From Tritonibacter horizontis (GTDB lineage Bacteria; Pseudomonadota; Alphaproteobacteria; Rhodobacterales; Rhodobacteraceae): a DNA stretch of 64,000 nucleotides. Under the pieces are notes generated by a model, which worked only from the letters and a program-made list of their open reading frames with translations, ran no database searches and was not told the DNA's origin. Location: the NCBI RefSeq assembly GCF_001518015.1, contig NZ_LPUY01000078.1, positions 1-64,000 on the forward strand, written 5' to 3'. Below are positions 55,936 through 64,000 of this stretch, piece after piece; position 1 is the stretch's first letter; every line of letters starts with the position of its first letter. The translations under genes were made by a program, and so were the position numbers.

Positions 55936-56304
55936 TTACTTCTTCTTACCGGCAATGGCCTTTGCGGGGCCTTTGCGAGTACGAGCGTTGGTGTGGGTGC
56001 GCTGACCGCGGACAGGCAGGTTGCGACGGTGGCGCAGGCCACGGTAGCAGCCCAGGTCCATCAGGCGCTTGATGTTCATCTGCACTTCACGACGCAGGTC
56101 GCCTTCAACGGTGAAGGTGGCGTCGATGTGCTCACGGATGGCCAGAACCTCGGCATCGGACAGCTCGTTCACACGACGGGTTTCGTCGATGTTCACAGCC
56201 GCGCAGATCGCTTTGGCAGAGGAAGGGCCGATGCCCGTGATATAGGTGAGGGCGATTGGAACCCGTTTGGAAGTCGGGATGTTAACGCCGGCAATACGTG
56301 CCAC
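55936..56304 (-). CDS. rpsM: 30S ribosomal protein S13
   Basis: The 122-residue product starts [21 protein letters not shown] and ends in the [21 protein letters not shown] tail that reaches the P-site tRNA. It is the first gene after adk in this direction, 344 bp downstream of it, so it probably has its own promoter. Confidence 0.98.
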   Translation of the reverse strand: MARIAGVNIPTSKRVPIALTYITGIGPSSAKAICAAVNIDETRRVNELSDAEVLAIREHIDATFTVEGDLRREVQMNIKRLMDLGCYRGLRHRRNLPVRGQRTHTNARTRKGPAKAIAGKKK

Positions 56305-56648
56305 GTGTCACTTTCCTTTTGGTTGCGGTTCCGTAACTCCAGAACCTTTTTTCACAACACTCAACCATCAGCGCAACGCGCGAAAGGTCCAGCATGTATC
56401 GAGGTGGTCAGGTGGACAACAAAAATTGCCCGCCTGGAATGATTCCCAGCAGGGATGTTGGTCAATACGGTCTGTGAAGGGGGGCGTCAAGGGGGGTCCG
56501 CGCCTGGACGACATGCAGGTCGAATCAAAGGCCGAAAAACGCAAAGGTCGCCCCATCGGGCGACCCATTTTTTGCATTCCAAATCAGACTTGCCACTGGG
56601 GTCGGCGTACCACCATGGCGCAGTCCCCTGCCCCATGGCGCGGGAGGA
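56305..56648. other. intergenic region between adk and rpsM
   Basis: A 344-bp gap in the ribosomal block. It contains the terminator listed separately near the adk end; the remainder should hold the rpsM promoter. No gene is seen. Confidence 0.5.
56546..56565 (-). terminator. terminator after adk
   Basis: GGTCGCCC (56546-56553) and GGGCGACC (56558-56565) form a perfect 8-bp stem with a 4-nt loop; on the minus strand TTTGCGTTTTT follows. It lies about 85 nt beyond the adk stop. Confidence 0.7.
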
Positions 56649-57292
56649 TCAGGACCCCAGCATCCAGGAGATGGATTTCTTCACCTCGTCAATCGACGCC
56701 AGCCCATCAAGGCGCTGCAAATCGCCCTTGGCCCAGTAGTAGCCGATCAGCGGCGAGGTCTTTTTGTAATACTCCATCAGACGGGTTTTGAGGCTCTCCT
56801 CATTATCGTCCGGACGGCGCTTTGCGGTGGTGCCACCGCAATTGATGCATTTGCCATCGGCGGGCCAGGGTTTGGTCTCGTCGTGGTAGACCTCGCCACA
56901 ATCAGCACAGGTCGAGCGGCCCGTGATGCGGGCCACCAATGCCTCGTCATCCACCTGCATCTCGATCACGGCGTCCAGTTTCAGACCCATCTCGGTCAGC
57001 AGTTTGGCAAGGGCGTCGGCCTGCGGCAGGGTGCGCGGGAAGCCATCAAAGATGAACCCGCCTTCGGATCCTTCCTGCAGCTTTTCACGGATCAGACCGA
57101 TGACGATCTGGTCGGTGACCAGCTTGCCTTCGGCCATGATCGCCGCAACTTTCTTGCCCATTTCAGAGCCAGACGCCTGGGCATCGCGCAGCATGTCACC
57201 GGTGGACAGCTGCACCATCTTGCGGGTTTCCACCAGATGACGCGCCTGCGTCCCCTTGCCCGCACCGGGCGGGCCTATGAGAATGATGTTGG

Positions 57293-57296
<4 letters not shown>
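56649..57296 (-). CDS. adk: adenylate kinase
   Basis: The 215-residue long-form enzyme equilibrates ATP, ADP and AMP. The P-loop is GPPGAGKGT, the AMP site STGDMLR, and the LID carries a zinc-type four-cysteine set (CADC and CINC, about 129-152). The start overlaps the secY stop (ATGA), the usual secY-adk coupling. Confidence 0.97.
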
Positions 57297-58657
<1,361 letters not shown>

Positions 58658-58680
58658 GAAATAGGTCTCTTTTTGCGAAA

Positions 58681-58716
58681 ACGCCGCCCGGAACCGTTTT
58701 CCGGCTCGGGCGGCGT
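58681..58716 (-). terminator. rplO-secY intercistronic hairpin
   Basis: ACGCCGCCCG (58681-58690) and CGGGCGGCGT (58707-58716) form a 10-bp stem; on the minus strand TTTTCGC follows. It may partly terminate after rplO or adjust secY levels. The short T tract argues against full termination. Confidence 0.5.
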
Positions 58717-58767
58717 ATGGGAAAACTGATGACTTGTGTAAGCGGCTTACGCGCCGCTCACAAGCCG

Positions 58768-59241
58768 TTACTCAGCTGCGGCCTCAGTCGTTGCCACGGT
58801 CAGGGCGCCGCCTGCCTTTGCAACTGCCTCAACGGCAGTCTTGGACGCACCGGTCACGGCGATGTTCGCCTTGGCGGTGAAGTCCCCTTTGGCCAGCACA
58901 CGGATGCCGTCCAGCTTGCGACGGACCACTCCGGACGCCACCAGGCTGCCTTCGGTGATGGAGCCGGCGTCGAGCTTGCCCGCGTCGATGAATTTCTGGA
59001 TCAGGCCGAGGTTCACAACCGCGTATTTCTTGGCGTTCGGCTTGTTGAAGCCGCGCTTCGGAAGACGCTGGTAGAGGGGCATCTGGCCGCCTTCGTAGCC
59101 TTTGATGGCCACGCCGGAACGGGATTTTTGACCTTTGATACCACGGCCACCCATTTTGCCCTTGCCGGAGCCGGGGCCACGGCCAACGCGTGTGCGTTTC
59201 GGGGTTGCGCCTGGGTTGTCGCGCAGTTCGTTGAGTTTCAT
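58768..59241 (-). CDS. rplO: 50S ribosomal protein L15
   Basis: The 157-residue product starts [22 protein letters not shown] and has [35 protein letters not shown], the L15 hallmark. AGGAGAAG precedes the ATG. Normally it follows rpmD directly; here 2.2 kb of unrelated genes intervene and it must have its own promoter. Confidence 0.98.
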   Translation of the reverse strand: MKLNELRDNPGATPKRTRVGRGPGSGKGKMGGRGIKGQKSRSGVAIKGYEGGQMPLYQRLPKRGFNKPNAKKYAVVNLGLIQKFIDAGKLDAGSITEGSLVASGVVRRKLDGIRVLAKGDFTAKANIAVTGASKTAVEAVAKAGGALTVATTEAAAE

Positions 59242-59640
59242 TTCGCTTCTCCTAGAGCCGGAAGTGACCCCATGAAGCGAAGAGGGTCAGACACGGCGTT
59301 TTTTGGTTTTGATTCTGCGGCGCCTAAGGCCACCGGGGGCGTATAGACGGGATAAGGGGCAGGATCAAGGTTTCACTTTTGTCAGCCGCTGCCCCCCGGG
59401 TTCCTTCTGGTGCAGTCGCCTTTTACGTTGCGTGCTTTGCGGGCCTCATTGGCCCGGCAAAGGCTGTCCCTCTCGTGCGCCATGGCGAAACTCCTGCCGC
59501 AGAAGAACGGTCCTCCGCAGCTGTGGCTTGTCGTCGCGACCGGCGCGACTCGCCGAACACGATGCCATCTCAACAGAACCAATCGGGTCCTGGCGCGCGG
59601 ACCGGGGCAACGAGGCGGGCCAGCTCCAGGTGGAGGCGGC
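59242..59640. other. non-coding region upstream of rplO
   Basis: A 399-bp stretch between the HxlR gene and rplO. It should contain the promoter of rplO-secY-adk. An inverted repeat TGACCC/GGGTCA at about 59266-59290 lies in the likely rplO leader. No gene is visible. Confidence 0.5.
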
Positions 59641-60114
59641 TCAGCCCTTCGGTTCAGGGTAGGTCGGCAGGCACTCCTGTGTCCCGACAGGCTCCAAATC
59701 CGCCGCCACGACCTCCTCGCCGCAGCACGCACAGGTCACAACACTGCGCAGCTCCGCCCCGCAGCTTTTGTGGCGGAGCCGAAACGGTGGCGCATTGTCG
59801 AACAACCATTTGTCCCCCCAGGCCGCCATCGACAAAAGAACGGGCACAAAGTCCATGCCCTTCTCGGTCAGCAGATACCGATAGCGTTTTGGTCGATCAT
59901 TATAGGCCTCGCGCTGCATCAGCCCCTCGGCGACCAGCCGGTTGAGCCGTTGAGTCAGCGTGTTGCGACTGATGCCGAGGCTGTCACAAAACCCATCGAA
60001 CGTCTGCACCCCACGCGACGCGTCCCGCAGGACAAGCGGCGTCCACCAATCTCCGATCAGATCGGCCGTTCGCGCCACCGAACATTGCCAGCCGGAAAAA
60101 TCTTGTTTCTTCAT
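59641..60114 (-). CDS. HxlR-family transcriptional regulator
   Basis: This 157-residue winged-helix regulator has the HxlR N-terminus (CSVARTADLIGDWWTPLVLRDASRGVQTFDGF), the recognition helix ISRNTLTQRLNRLVAEGL and the wing RPKRYRYLLTEKG. The C-terminus has a possible metal site (HKSCG and CACCGEE). The family often senses reactive electrophiles or aldehydes through cysteines. It is divergent from a membrane-protein gene over 84 bp with two matching inverted repeats, so it most likely controls that gene and itself. In-frame starts upstream would cross the operators. Confidence 0.9.
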   Translation of the reverse strand: MKKQDFSGWQCSVARTADLIGDWWTPLVLRDASRGVQTFDGFCDSLGISRNTLTQRLNRLVAEGLMQREAYNDRPKRYRYLLTEKGMDFVPVLLSMAAWGDKWLFDNAPPFRLRHKSCGAELRSVVTCACCGEEVVAADLEPVGTQECLPTYPEPKG

Positions 60115-60124
60115 GACAAGAGTA

Positions 60125-60178
60125 AGTTGCCTAAATGAACTGACTATGCAATGTCTTTCTAAGTTCATCATTGGAACT
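60125..60178. promoter_or_regulatory. two candidate HxlR operators
   Basis: Two 17-bp inverted repeats of the form AGTT-N9-AACT occur at 60125-60141 and 60162-60178, 37 bp apart centre to centre. The second is AGTTC-N7-GAACT. They fill the 84-bp divergent region between the HxlR and membrane-protein genes. Confidence 0.6.
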
Positions 60179-60198
60179 GATTAAAAACGGAGACTCTC

Positions 60199-60864
60199 AT
60201 GACCCAGGACCAAACCTTCAGACAGGCTGCCCTCGCGGCACTCGCCGGGGCTGGATTTGTCGTTACTATGCTCTCACTCACGATCCTGAACGGCGTCGGG
60301 TATCAGGATTTCGAATCCCTGCTGCGCTTTGGCACGCCGCAGGCCTATGGCGACAATCTCGCCCGCGCCGCCCCCGTGCTTCGGATGCTCTATCCAATTG
60401 ATACACTTTATATTTTCTCATATGTCTTGTTGGTCTTTGCGATGGTCCACTGCGTCCCGGAGCGCCGCGCCGCCGGGCAGTTGGCGATCATTGCAGTGCT
60501 GGCGACCGCAGGGTTCGACTTTGTCGAAAACAACTTTATTCTGGCCATGGCCAACGGCGCGGAACGCGGCAATGTACCCAGCCTGGCGAATATCACCTTT
60601 GAAACAACGATCACCCAGATCAAATTCAACTGTGGACTGCTGCTGACGCTCAGCCTGTCGTTCCTGATCCCGCTTCAAGGCAAACTGGCCACGGTCAGCC
60701 GCTGGCTACCGAGGGCGGCGGTGGTTGTCGGGCCTTTTGCCATTCTCAGCCCGGAAACCGTGCTGATCTATCTGGCCATGAATATCGGGTTGGGTGTTTG
60801 CATCGGGATTCTGTACTGGCAACCGCGCCCGCTTCAGAACGCTCCATCACCGCTCAGGACATAA
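60199..60864 (+). CDS. membrane protein of unknown function
   Basis: I do not recognise this 221-residue protein. It has about six hydrophobic segments (about 10-32, 66-85, 92-110, 145-162, 172-190 and 193-210), so it is an integral membrane protein. A GGAG site precedes the ATG. Control by the adjacent HxlR regulator is likely. Its stop runs into a terminator, so it is a single-gene unit. Confidence 0.8.
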   Translation: MTQDQTFRQAALAALAGAGFVVTMLSLTILNGVGYQDFESLLRFGTPQAYGDNLARAAPVLRMLYPIDTLYIFSYVLLVFAMVHCVPERRAAGQLAIIAVLATAGFDFVENNFILAMANGAERGNVPSLANITFETTITQIKFNCGLLLTLSLSFLIPLQGKLATVSRWLPRAAVVVGPFAILSPETVLIYLAMNIGLGVCIGILYWQPRPLQNAPSPLRT

Positions 60865-60896
60865 AAAAACGCCTCCACAATGGTGGAAGCGTTTTT
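60865..60896. terminator. bidirectional terminator
   Basis: AAAAACGC-c-TCCAC (60865-60878) pairs with GTGGA-a-GCGTTTTT (60883-60896) with one mismatch and A/T tracts on both sides. It serves the rightward membrane-protein gene and the leftward DUF1127 gene, which converge here. Confidence 0.85.
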
Positions 60897-60956
60897 CTCT
60901 ACGTGCGGGGACCCGAGGGAGGAGGAAGGACCCTGCGCGTGGTTCGGAACGTGCGC

Positions 60957-61172
60957 TTATGCGCCGTAAACGTGCGTGCGCGCCAGGTCGTCGACATCAC
61001 AGCGGCGCACGCCGATATCGGCAAGGTCGCGATCCGTGAGGGCATTCAGTTCGTTGAAGGTGCGTTTGTATTCCTTGTACAGATCCCAGGAATTGCGGGT
61101 CTGGTCAGCCATGCCGCGCAGGCGGGAGACGAGCGAGGAAGTCGCGAAATTTGTGTTCAGTGCATGTGCCAT
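60957..61172 (-). CDS. DUF1127-containing small protein
   Basis: A 71-residue protein. The C-terminal half (FNELNALTDRDLADIGVRRCDVDDLA) is the DUF1127 motif, and the N-terminal MAHALNTNFATSS is a form common in Rhodobacterales. Small DUF1127 proteins have been linked to RNA turnover and phosphate or stress responses in some alphaproteobacteria; the role of this copy is not known. AGGA precedes the ATG. It has its own terminator. Confidence 0.9.
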   Translation of the reverse strand: MAHALNTNFATSSLVSRLRGMADQTRNSWDLYKEYKRTFNELNALTDRDLADIGVRRCDVDDLARTHVYGA

Positions 61173-61330
61173 TGTGTTGGTCCTTTCCTAGCCGGGACGG
61201 TTTTCCGCGGCTCCTGGTGTCTTTGTGAGCTTCTCTTGACACCTTGGAAGATAAGGCCAGGTGTTGGCGGTAACAACTGACGGTTCGTTAGACCCGTTAT
61301 GCAGCTGCAGCATAGAAAAGGTCAGTAAGG

Positions 61331-61349
61331 TTAACCTAATTTTGGTTAA
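61331..61349. promoter_or_regulatory. inverted repeat TTAACC-N7-GGTTAA
   Basis: A perfect 6-bp inverted repeat with a 7-nt AT-rich spacer lies 158 bp upstream of the DUF1127 gene. It is not a CtrA site of the usual TTAA-N7-TTAA spacing. A candidate operator only. Confidence 0.35.
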
Positions 61350-61372
61350 TTTGCGCACCGCGCCCGATTCTG

Positions 61373-61409
61373 CACAAAAAAACGCCCTCGCATGTCTGCG
61401 AGGGCGTTT
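61373..61409 (-). terminator. strong terminator after rpmD
   Basis: AAACGCCCTCGCA (61380-61392) and TGCGAGGGCGTTT (61397-61409) form a perfect 13-bp stem; on the minus strand seven T follow. It lies 30 nt past the rpmD stop and ends the upstream half of the split spc operon. Confidence 0.92.
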
Positions 61410-61438
61410 CTGTCAGTCAGTCGGACCGTGAAAGAGGC

Positions 61439-61627
61439 TTAGCCGCGCTCTTCGACGATTTCGACCAGATGCGGGATCTTGTTGACCATACCGCGCACGG
61501 AGGGGGTATCCTCCAGTTCGCGAGTCTTGTGCATCTTGTTCAGACCCAGACCGATCAGGGTTGCGCGCTGTTCGGCGGGGCGACGGATCGGCGAACCGAT
61601 CTGTTTCACGACGATAGTTTTAGCCAT
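61439..61627 (-). CDS. rpmD: 50S ribosomal protein L30
   Basis: The 62-residue product has the L30 core [36 protein letters not shown]. It lies 12 bp after rpsE and is followed by a strong terminator instead of rplO. Confidence 0.97.
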
Positions 61628-61639
61628 GGAACGATCTCC

Positions 61640-62218
61640 TTACGCTTCTTCTGCGACTTGCGTCGACGCGGCCGGAGCCTCGTCCCGCTTCGGCAGGATA
61701 TCCGCAACTTTCTTACCACGACGCTGAGCAACGGCACGGGGGCTTTGCTCTTTCTTCAGGCCGTCGATGGTGGCGCGGATCATGTTGTAGGGGTTCTGCG
61801 AACCAACGGACTTGGAAACCACGTCCTTGATGCCCAGCATCTCGAATACGGCACGCATCGGACCACCTGCGATGATCCCGGTCCCTTCAGGCGCGGTGCG
61901 CATGACGACCTTGCCGGCACCGTGACGACCATACATGTCGTGATGCAACGTGCGGCCCTCTTTCAGTGCAACACGGATCATCTGACGCTTGGCCTGCTCG
62001 GTTGCCTTGCGGATCGCCTCGGGGACCTCTTTGGCCTTGCCCTTGCCGAAACCGACGCGGCCCTTCTGGTCACCCACAACGACGAGTGCGGCGAAGCCAA
62101 AGCGCTTACCACCCTTGACGGTCTTGGACACGCGATTGATTGCGACCAGACGATCTGCAAATTCCGGTGTTTCTTCACGATCGCGGCGGTTGCCACGACG
62201 GTTATCACGTTCTGCCAT
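61640..62218 (-). CDS. rpsE: 30S ribosomal protein S5
   Basis: The 192-residue product has [22 protein letters not shown] and [20 protein letters not shown], typical S5 motifs. A 165-bp gap with a GC-rich hairpin (about 62352-62377) separates it from rplR, larger than usual. Confidence 0.97.
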   Translation of the reverse strand: MAERDNRRGNRRDREETPEFADRLVAINRVSKTVKGGKRFGFAALVVVGDQKGRVGFGKGKAKEVPEAIRKATEQAKRQMIRVALKEGRTLHHDMYGRHGAGKVVMRTAPEGTGIIAGGPMRAVFEMLGIKDVVSKSVGSQNPYNMIRATIDGLKKEQSPRAVAQRRGKKVADILPKRDEAPAASTQVAEEA

Positions 62219-62383
62219 GAGGCATTCCTTTTACAGAGTGACGAGCTGGACGAACCGACCCGTCAAATTTTCCAATCCTGGTGAGAGACGATTAGGCCCG
62301 CTCTCCCGGATCATCGGGGCTGCCCAAAGGGCACCCACTCTCGAAATCTGACGGGCGCCCCGAACAAGGGACGCCCGAATGAT

Positions 62384-62743
62384 TTAGATCTTCAGACCAC
62401 CTTCACGCGCAGCGTCGGCCAGAGCCTTCACTTTGCCGTGGTACAGGAAGCCGCCGCGATCGAAATAGGCTTCGGTCACGCCAGCGGCTTTCGCGCGCTC
62501 TGCGATCACGGAACCCACTTTGGTTGCCGCTTCGATGTTGTTCTTGCCGAAGAACCCAAGATCCTTTTCCAGGGTCGAGGCTGCGGCCAGAGTTACACCT
62601 TTGACGTCGTCGATCACCTGAACAGAGATGTTCTTGTTCGAGCGGTGCACGGAGAGACGCAGACGGCCTGCGTTCACCTTGCGAAGCTTGTTCCGGACGC
62701 GCAAGCGGCGCTTCAGAAACAGGGTACGTTTGCTGTTTGCCAT
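62384..62743 (-). CDS. rplR: 50S ribosomal protein L18
   Basis: The 119-residue product ends [28 protein letters not shown], the L18 hallmark. It starts 11 bp after rplF; the frame runs into rplF upstream, so 62743 is the start. Confidence 0.97.
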   Translation of the reverse strand: MANSKRTLFLKRRLRVRNKLRKVNAGRLRLSVHRSNKNISVQVIDDVKGVTLAAASTLEKDLGFFGKNNIEAATKVGSVIAERAKAAGVTEAYFDRGGFLYHGKVKALADAAREGGLKI

Positions 62744-62754
62744 TGTTGTCGTCC

Positions 62755-63288
62755 TTACTTCTTCTTGCCTTCCTTGCGGAAGATGAACTCGCCTTTGTAA
62801 CGGATGCCTTTGCCTTTGTAGGGCTCGGGACGGCGCCAATCGCGGATTTTCGCCGCAACTTCGCCAACCGCTTGCGCGTCTGCACCTTCCACAACGATTT
62901 CGGTCTGCTTCGGAGCGGTGACAGTGACACCTTCCGGAGCAACGAAGTCGACGTCATGGGAATAGCCGAGGTTCAGTTTCAGGGTGTTGCCCTGTACCTG
63001 CGCCCGGTAACCCACACCCTGGATTTCAAGCTCTTTCTTGAAACCCTGGGTCACACCCTGAACCAGGTTGGCAACCATGGTGCGGGACATGCCCCACTGC
63101 TGGCGCGCGCGCTTGGAAGATCCACGCGGCTCAACTTTGATCAGGTTGTCCTCGATCGTGAGGGTAACGTCGTCTGTTGCAGTAAAGCTCTGGGTCCCTT
63201 TCGGGCCCTTCACTTCGATGGTCTGACCGGACATGCTCGCGGTAACGCCGCTGGGCAGATCGACCGGTTTTTTACCAATACGTGACAT
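62755..63288 (-). CDS. rplF: 50S ribosomal protein L6
   Basis: The 177-residue product starts [15 protein letters not shown] and ends with [24 protein letters not shown], typical of L6. It lies between rpsH and rplR. Confidence 0.98.
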   Translation of the reverse strand: MSRIGKKPVDLPSGVTASMSGQTIEVKGPKGTQSFTATDDVTLTIEDNLIKVEPRGSSKRARQQWGMSRTMVANLVQGVTQGFKKELEIQGVGYRAQVQGNTLKLNLGYSHDVDFVAPEGVTVTAPKQTEIVVEGADAQAVGEVAAKIRDWRRPEPYKGKGIRYKGEFIFRKEGKKK

Positions 63289-63302
63289 TGTGCTAGGCCT
63301 CC

Positions 63303-63695
63303 TTAGAAGACGGTGCAGAGCACTTCGCCGCCAACGTTGGCTGCGCGTGCGTTTGCGTCCGACATCACACCCTTGGGGGTGGAGACAATCGACACACCCA
63401 GGCCCTGACGGACCGACGGGATGTCATTGACGCCCATGTAAACGCGACGACCGGGTTTGGAGACCCGCTTCACTTCGCGAATGACAGGTTCGCCTTCGTA
63501 GTACTTCAGGCTGATTTCCAGCGCCGGATGGCCGCGTTCGTCAGTCGTTTTCTCATAGCCGCGAATGTAGCCCTCGTCCTGCAGGACATCCAGAACCCAC
63601 GCGCGCAGCTTGGAAGCTGGGCTGTGGACGGTGGATTTACCGCGCAGTTGAGAGTTACGGATACGGGTGAGCATATCGCCGATAGGATCGTTCAT
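63303..63695 (-). CDS. rpsH: 30S ribosomal protein S8
   Basis: The 130-residue product starts [20 protein letters not shown] and has the C-terminal [27 protein letters not shown], typical of S8. It lies 13 bp after rpsN. Confidence 0.98.
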   Translation of the reverse strand: MNDPIGDMLTRIRNSQLRGKSTVHSPASKLRAWVLDVLQDEGYIRGYEKTTDERGHPALEISLKYYEGEPVIREVKRVSKPGRRVYMGVNDIPSVRQGLGVSIVSTPKGVMSDANARAANVGGEVLCTVF

Positions 63696-63708
63696 ATCTG
63701 TCTCTCCC

Positions 63709-64000
63709 TTACCAGCTCGATTTCACCATACCGGGGATCTGGCCGTTCGAGCCCAGTTCCCGCAGTGCAATCCGGCTGACCTTCAGCTTACGATAGTAAG
63801 CGTGAGGACGGCCAGTCAGCTGGCAGCGATTGTGCAGACGCGTTGCCGAGGAATTCCGCGGCAGCTTTGCCAGTTTCAGACGCGCTTTGAAACGCTCTTC
63901 CATCGGCAGGGTTTCGTCATTCGCGATCTCTTTGAGCTCGGCACGCTTTGCGGCGTATTTTGCCACCAGGCGCTCGCGCTTCTTCTCGCGTTCGATCATT
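63709..64000 (-). CDS. rpsN: 30S ribosomal protein S14 (partial at window edge)
   Basis: The visible 96 residues include [30 protein letters not shown] and end GMVKSSW, the zinc-free S14 type. The first visible Met is at the very edge. Family members normally begin a few residues earlier (MAKxxMIERE-like), so the true start is probably just outside the window. Confidence 0.95.
   Translation of the reverse strand, partial: MIEREKKRERLVAKYAAKRAELKEIANDETLPMEERFKARLKLAKLPRNSSATRLHNRCQLTGRPHAYYRKLKVSRIALRELGSNGQIPGMVKSSW

Noticed and set aside
61331-61349. CtrA binding site
   Set aside because: The spacing between TTAA halves is 11, not the 7 of the usual CtrA consensus.

Overview
The window is a GC-rich bacterial chromosome segment that looks like a marine Rhodobacterales/Roseobacter-group alphaproteobacterium. 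The basis is the BztABCD-type glutamate/aspartate transporter, an ATP12-type F1 assembly chaperone, a DUF1127 small protein, an rpmH-rnpA-yidD-yidC-engB-argB neighbourhood and the general character of the proteins. No organism name can be read from the sequence. I see no insertion sequence, prophage or CRISPR array.

Layout. (1) 0.3-17.6 kb is an accessory catabolic region. It starts with a cytoplasmic reductive dehalogenase fused to its own flavin/ferredoxin reductase, followed by a chemoreceptor. Next come a ThDP-dependent decarboxylase-like enzyme, an IclR regulator, a cupin related to 2,4'-dihydroxyacetophenone dioxygenase, an SDR, an aromatic-aldehyde-type dehydrogenase, a complete Liv-type ABC transporter and an AraC regulator. 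Together they suggest uptake of an aromatic or other carboxylate, decarboxylation to an aldehyde, oxidation to an acid and possibly dehalogenation; the actual substrate is not shown by the sequence. (2) 18-26 kb holds a two-gene SLC13-like transporter unit, two identical tRNA-Arg(ACG) genes flanking rsgA, an orphan histidine kinase, and an FAD disulfide-reductase-like enzyme coupled to a TVP38/TMEM64 membrane protein. (3) 26.5-38.1 kb is the rpmH-rnpA-yidD-ttcA-(GGDEF*/EAL)-yidC-engB-(DUF2946-like, PepSY)-SDR-argB-ferredoxin-sixA region. (4) 38.4-42.9 kb is bztABCD. (5) 43.2-53.6 kb carries a tightly overlapping crcB-rluC-gph-ATP12 operon, rarA, a Deg protease, DAHP synthase, YitT, an NAD-epimerase, PhnA and an uncharacterised Lys/Ala-rich helical protein. 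(6) 53.8-64 kb is the alpha/spc ribosomal-protein block (rplQ, rpoA, rpsK, rpsM, adk, secY, rplO ... rpmD, rpsE, rplR, rplF, rpsH, rpsN).

Most notable points: (a) a classical ribosome-stalling attenuator upstream of the DAHP synthase gene, with a 25-residue leader peptide containing the run FWYYFY, mutually exclusive hairpins and a terminator with a U7 tract; (b) the self-sufficient reductive dehalogenase beside an aromatic-type catabolic cluster and a chemoreceptor; (c) a break in the spc operon between rpmD and rplO, where a strong terminator is followed by a DUF1127 gene and a divergent HxlR/membrane-protein pair with two matching operators; (d) a DUF2946-like gene directly after the engB stop, in the same frame, with no ATG/GTG/TTG start before its hydrophobic N-terminus; (e) a hexanucleotide microsatellite upstream of yidC. 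Operators and promoters below are pattern-based inferences; protein calls rest on motifs and remembered family features, not on database searches.
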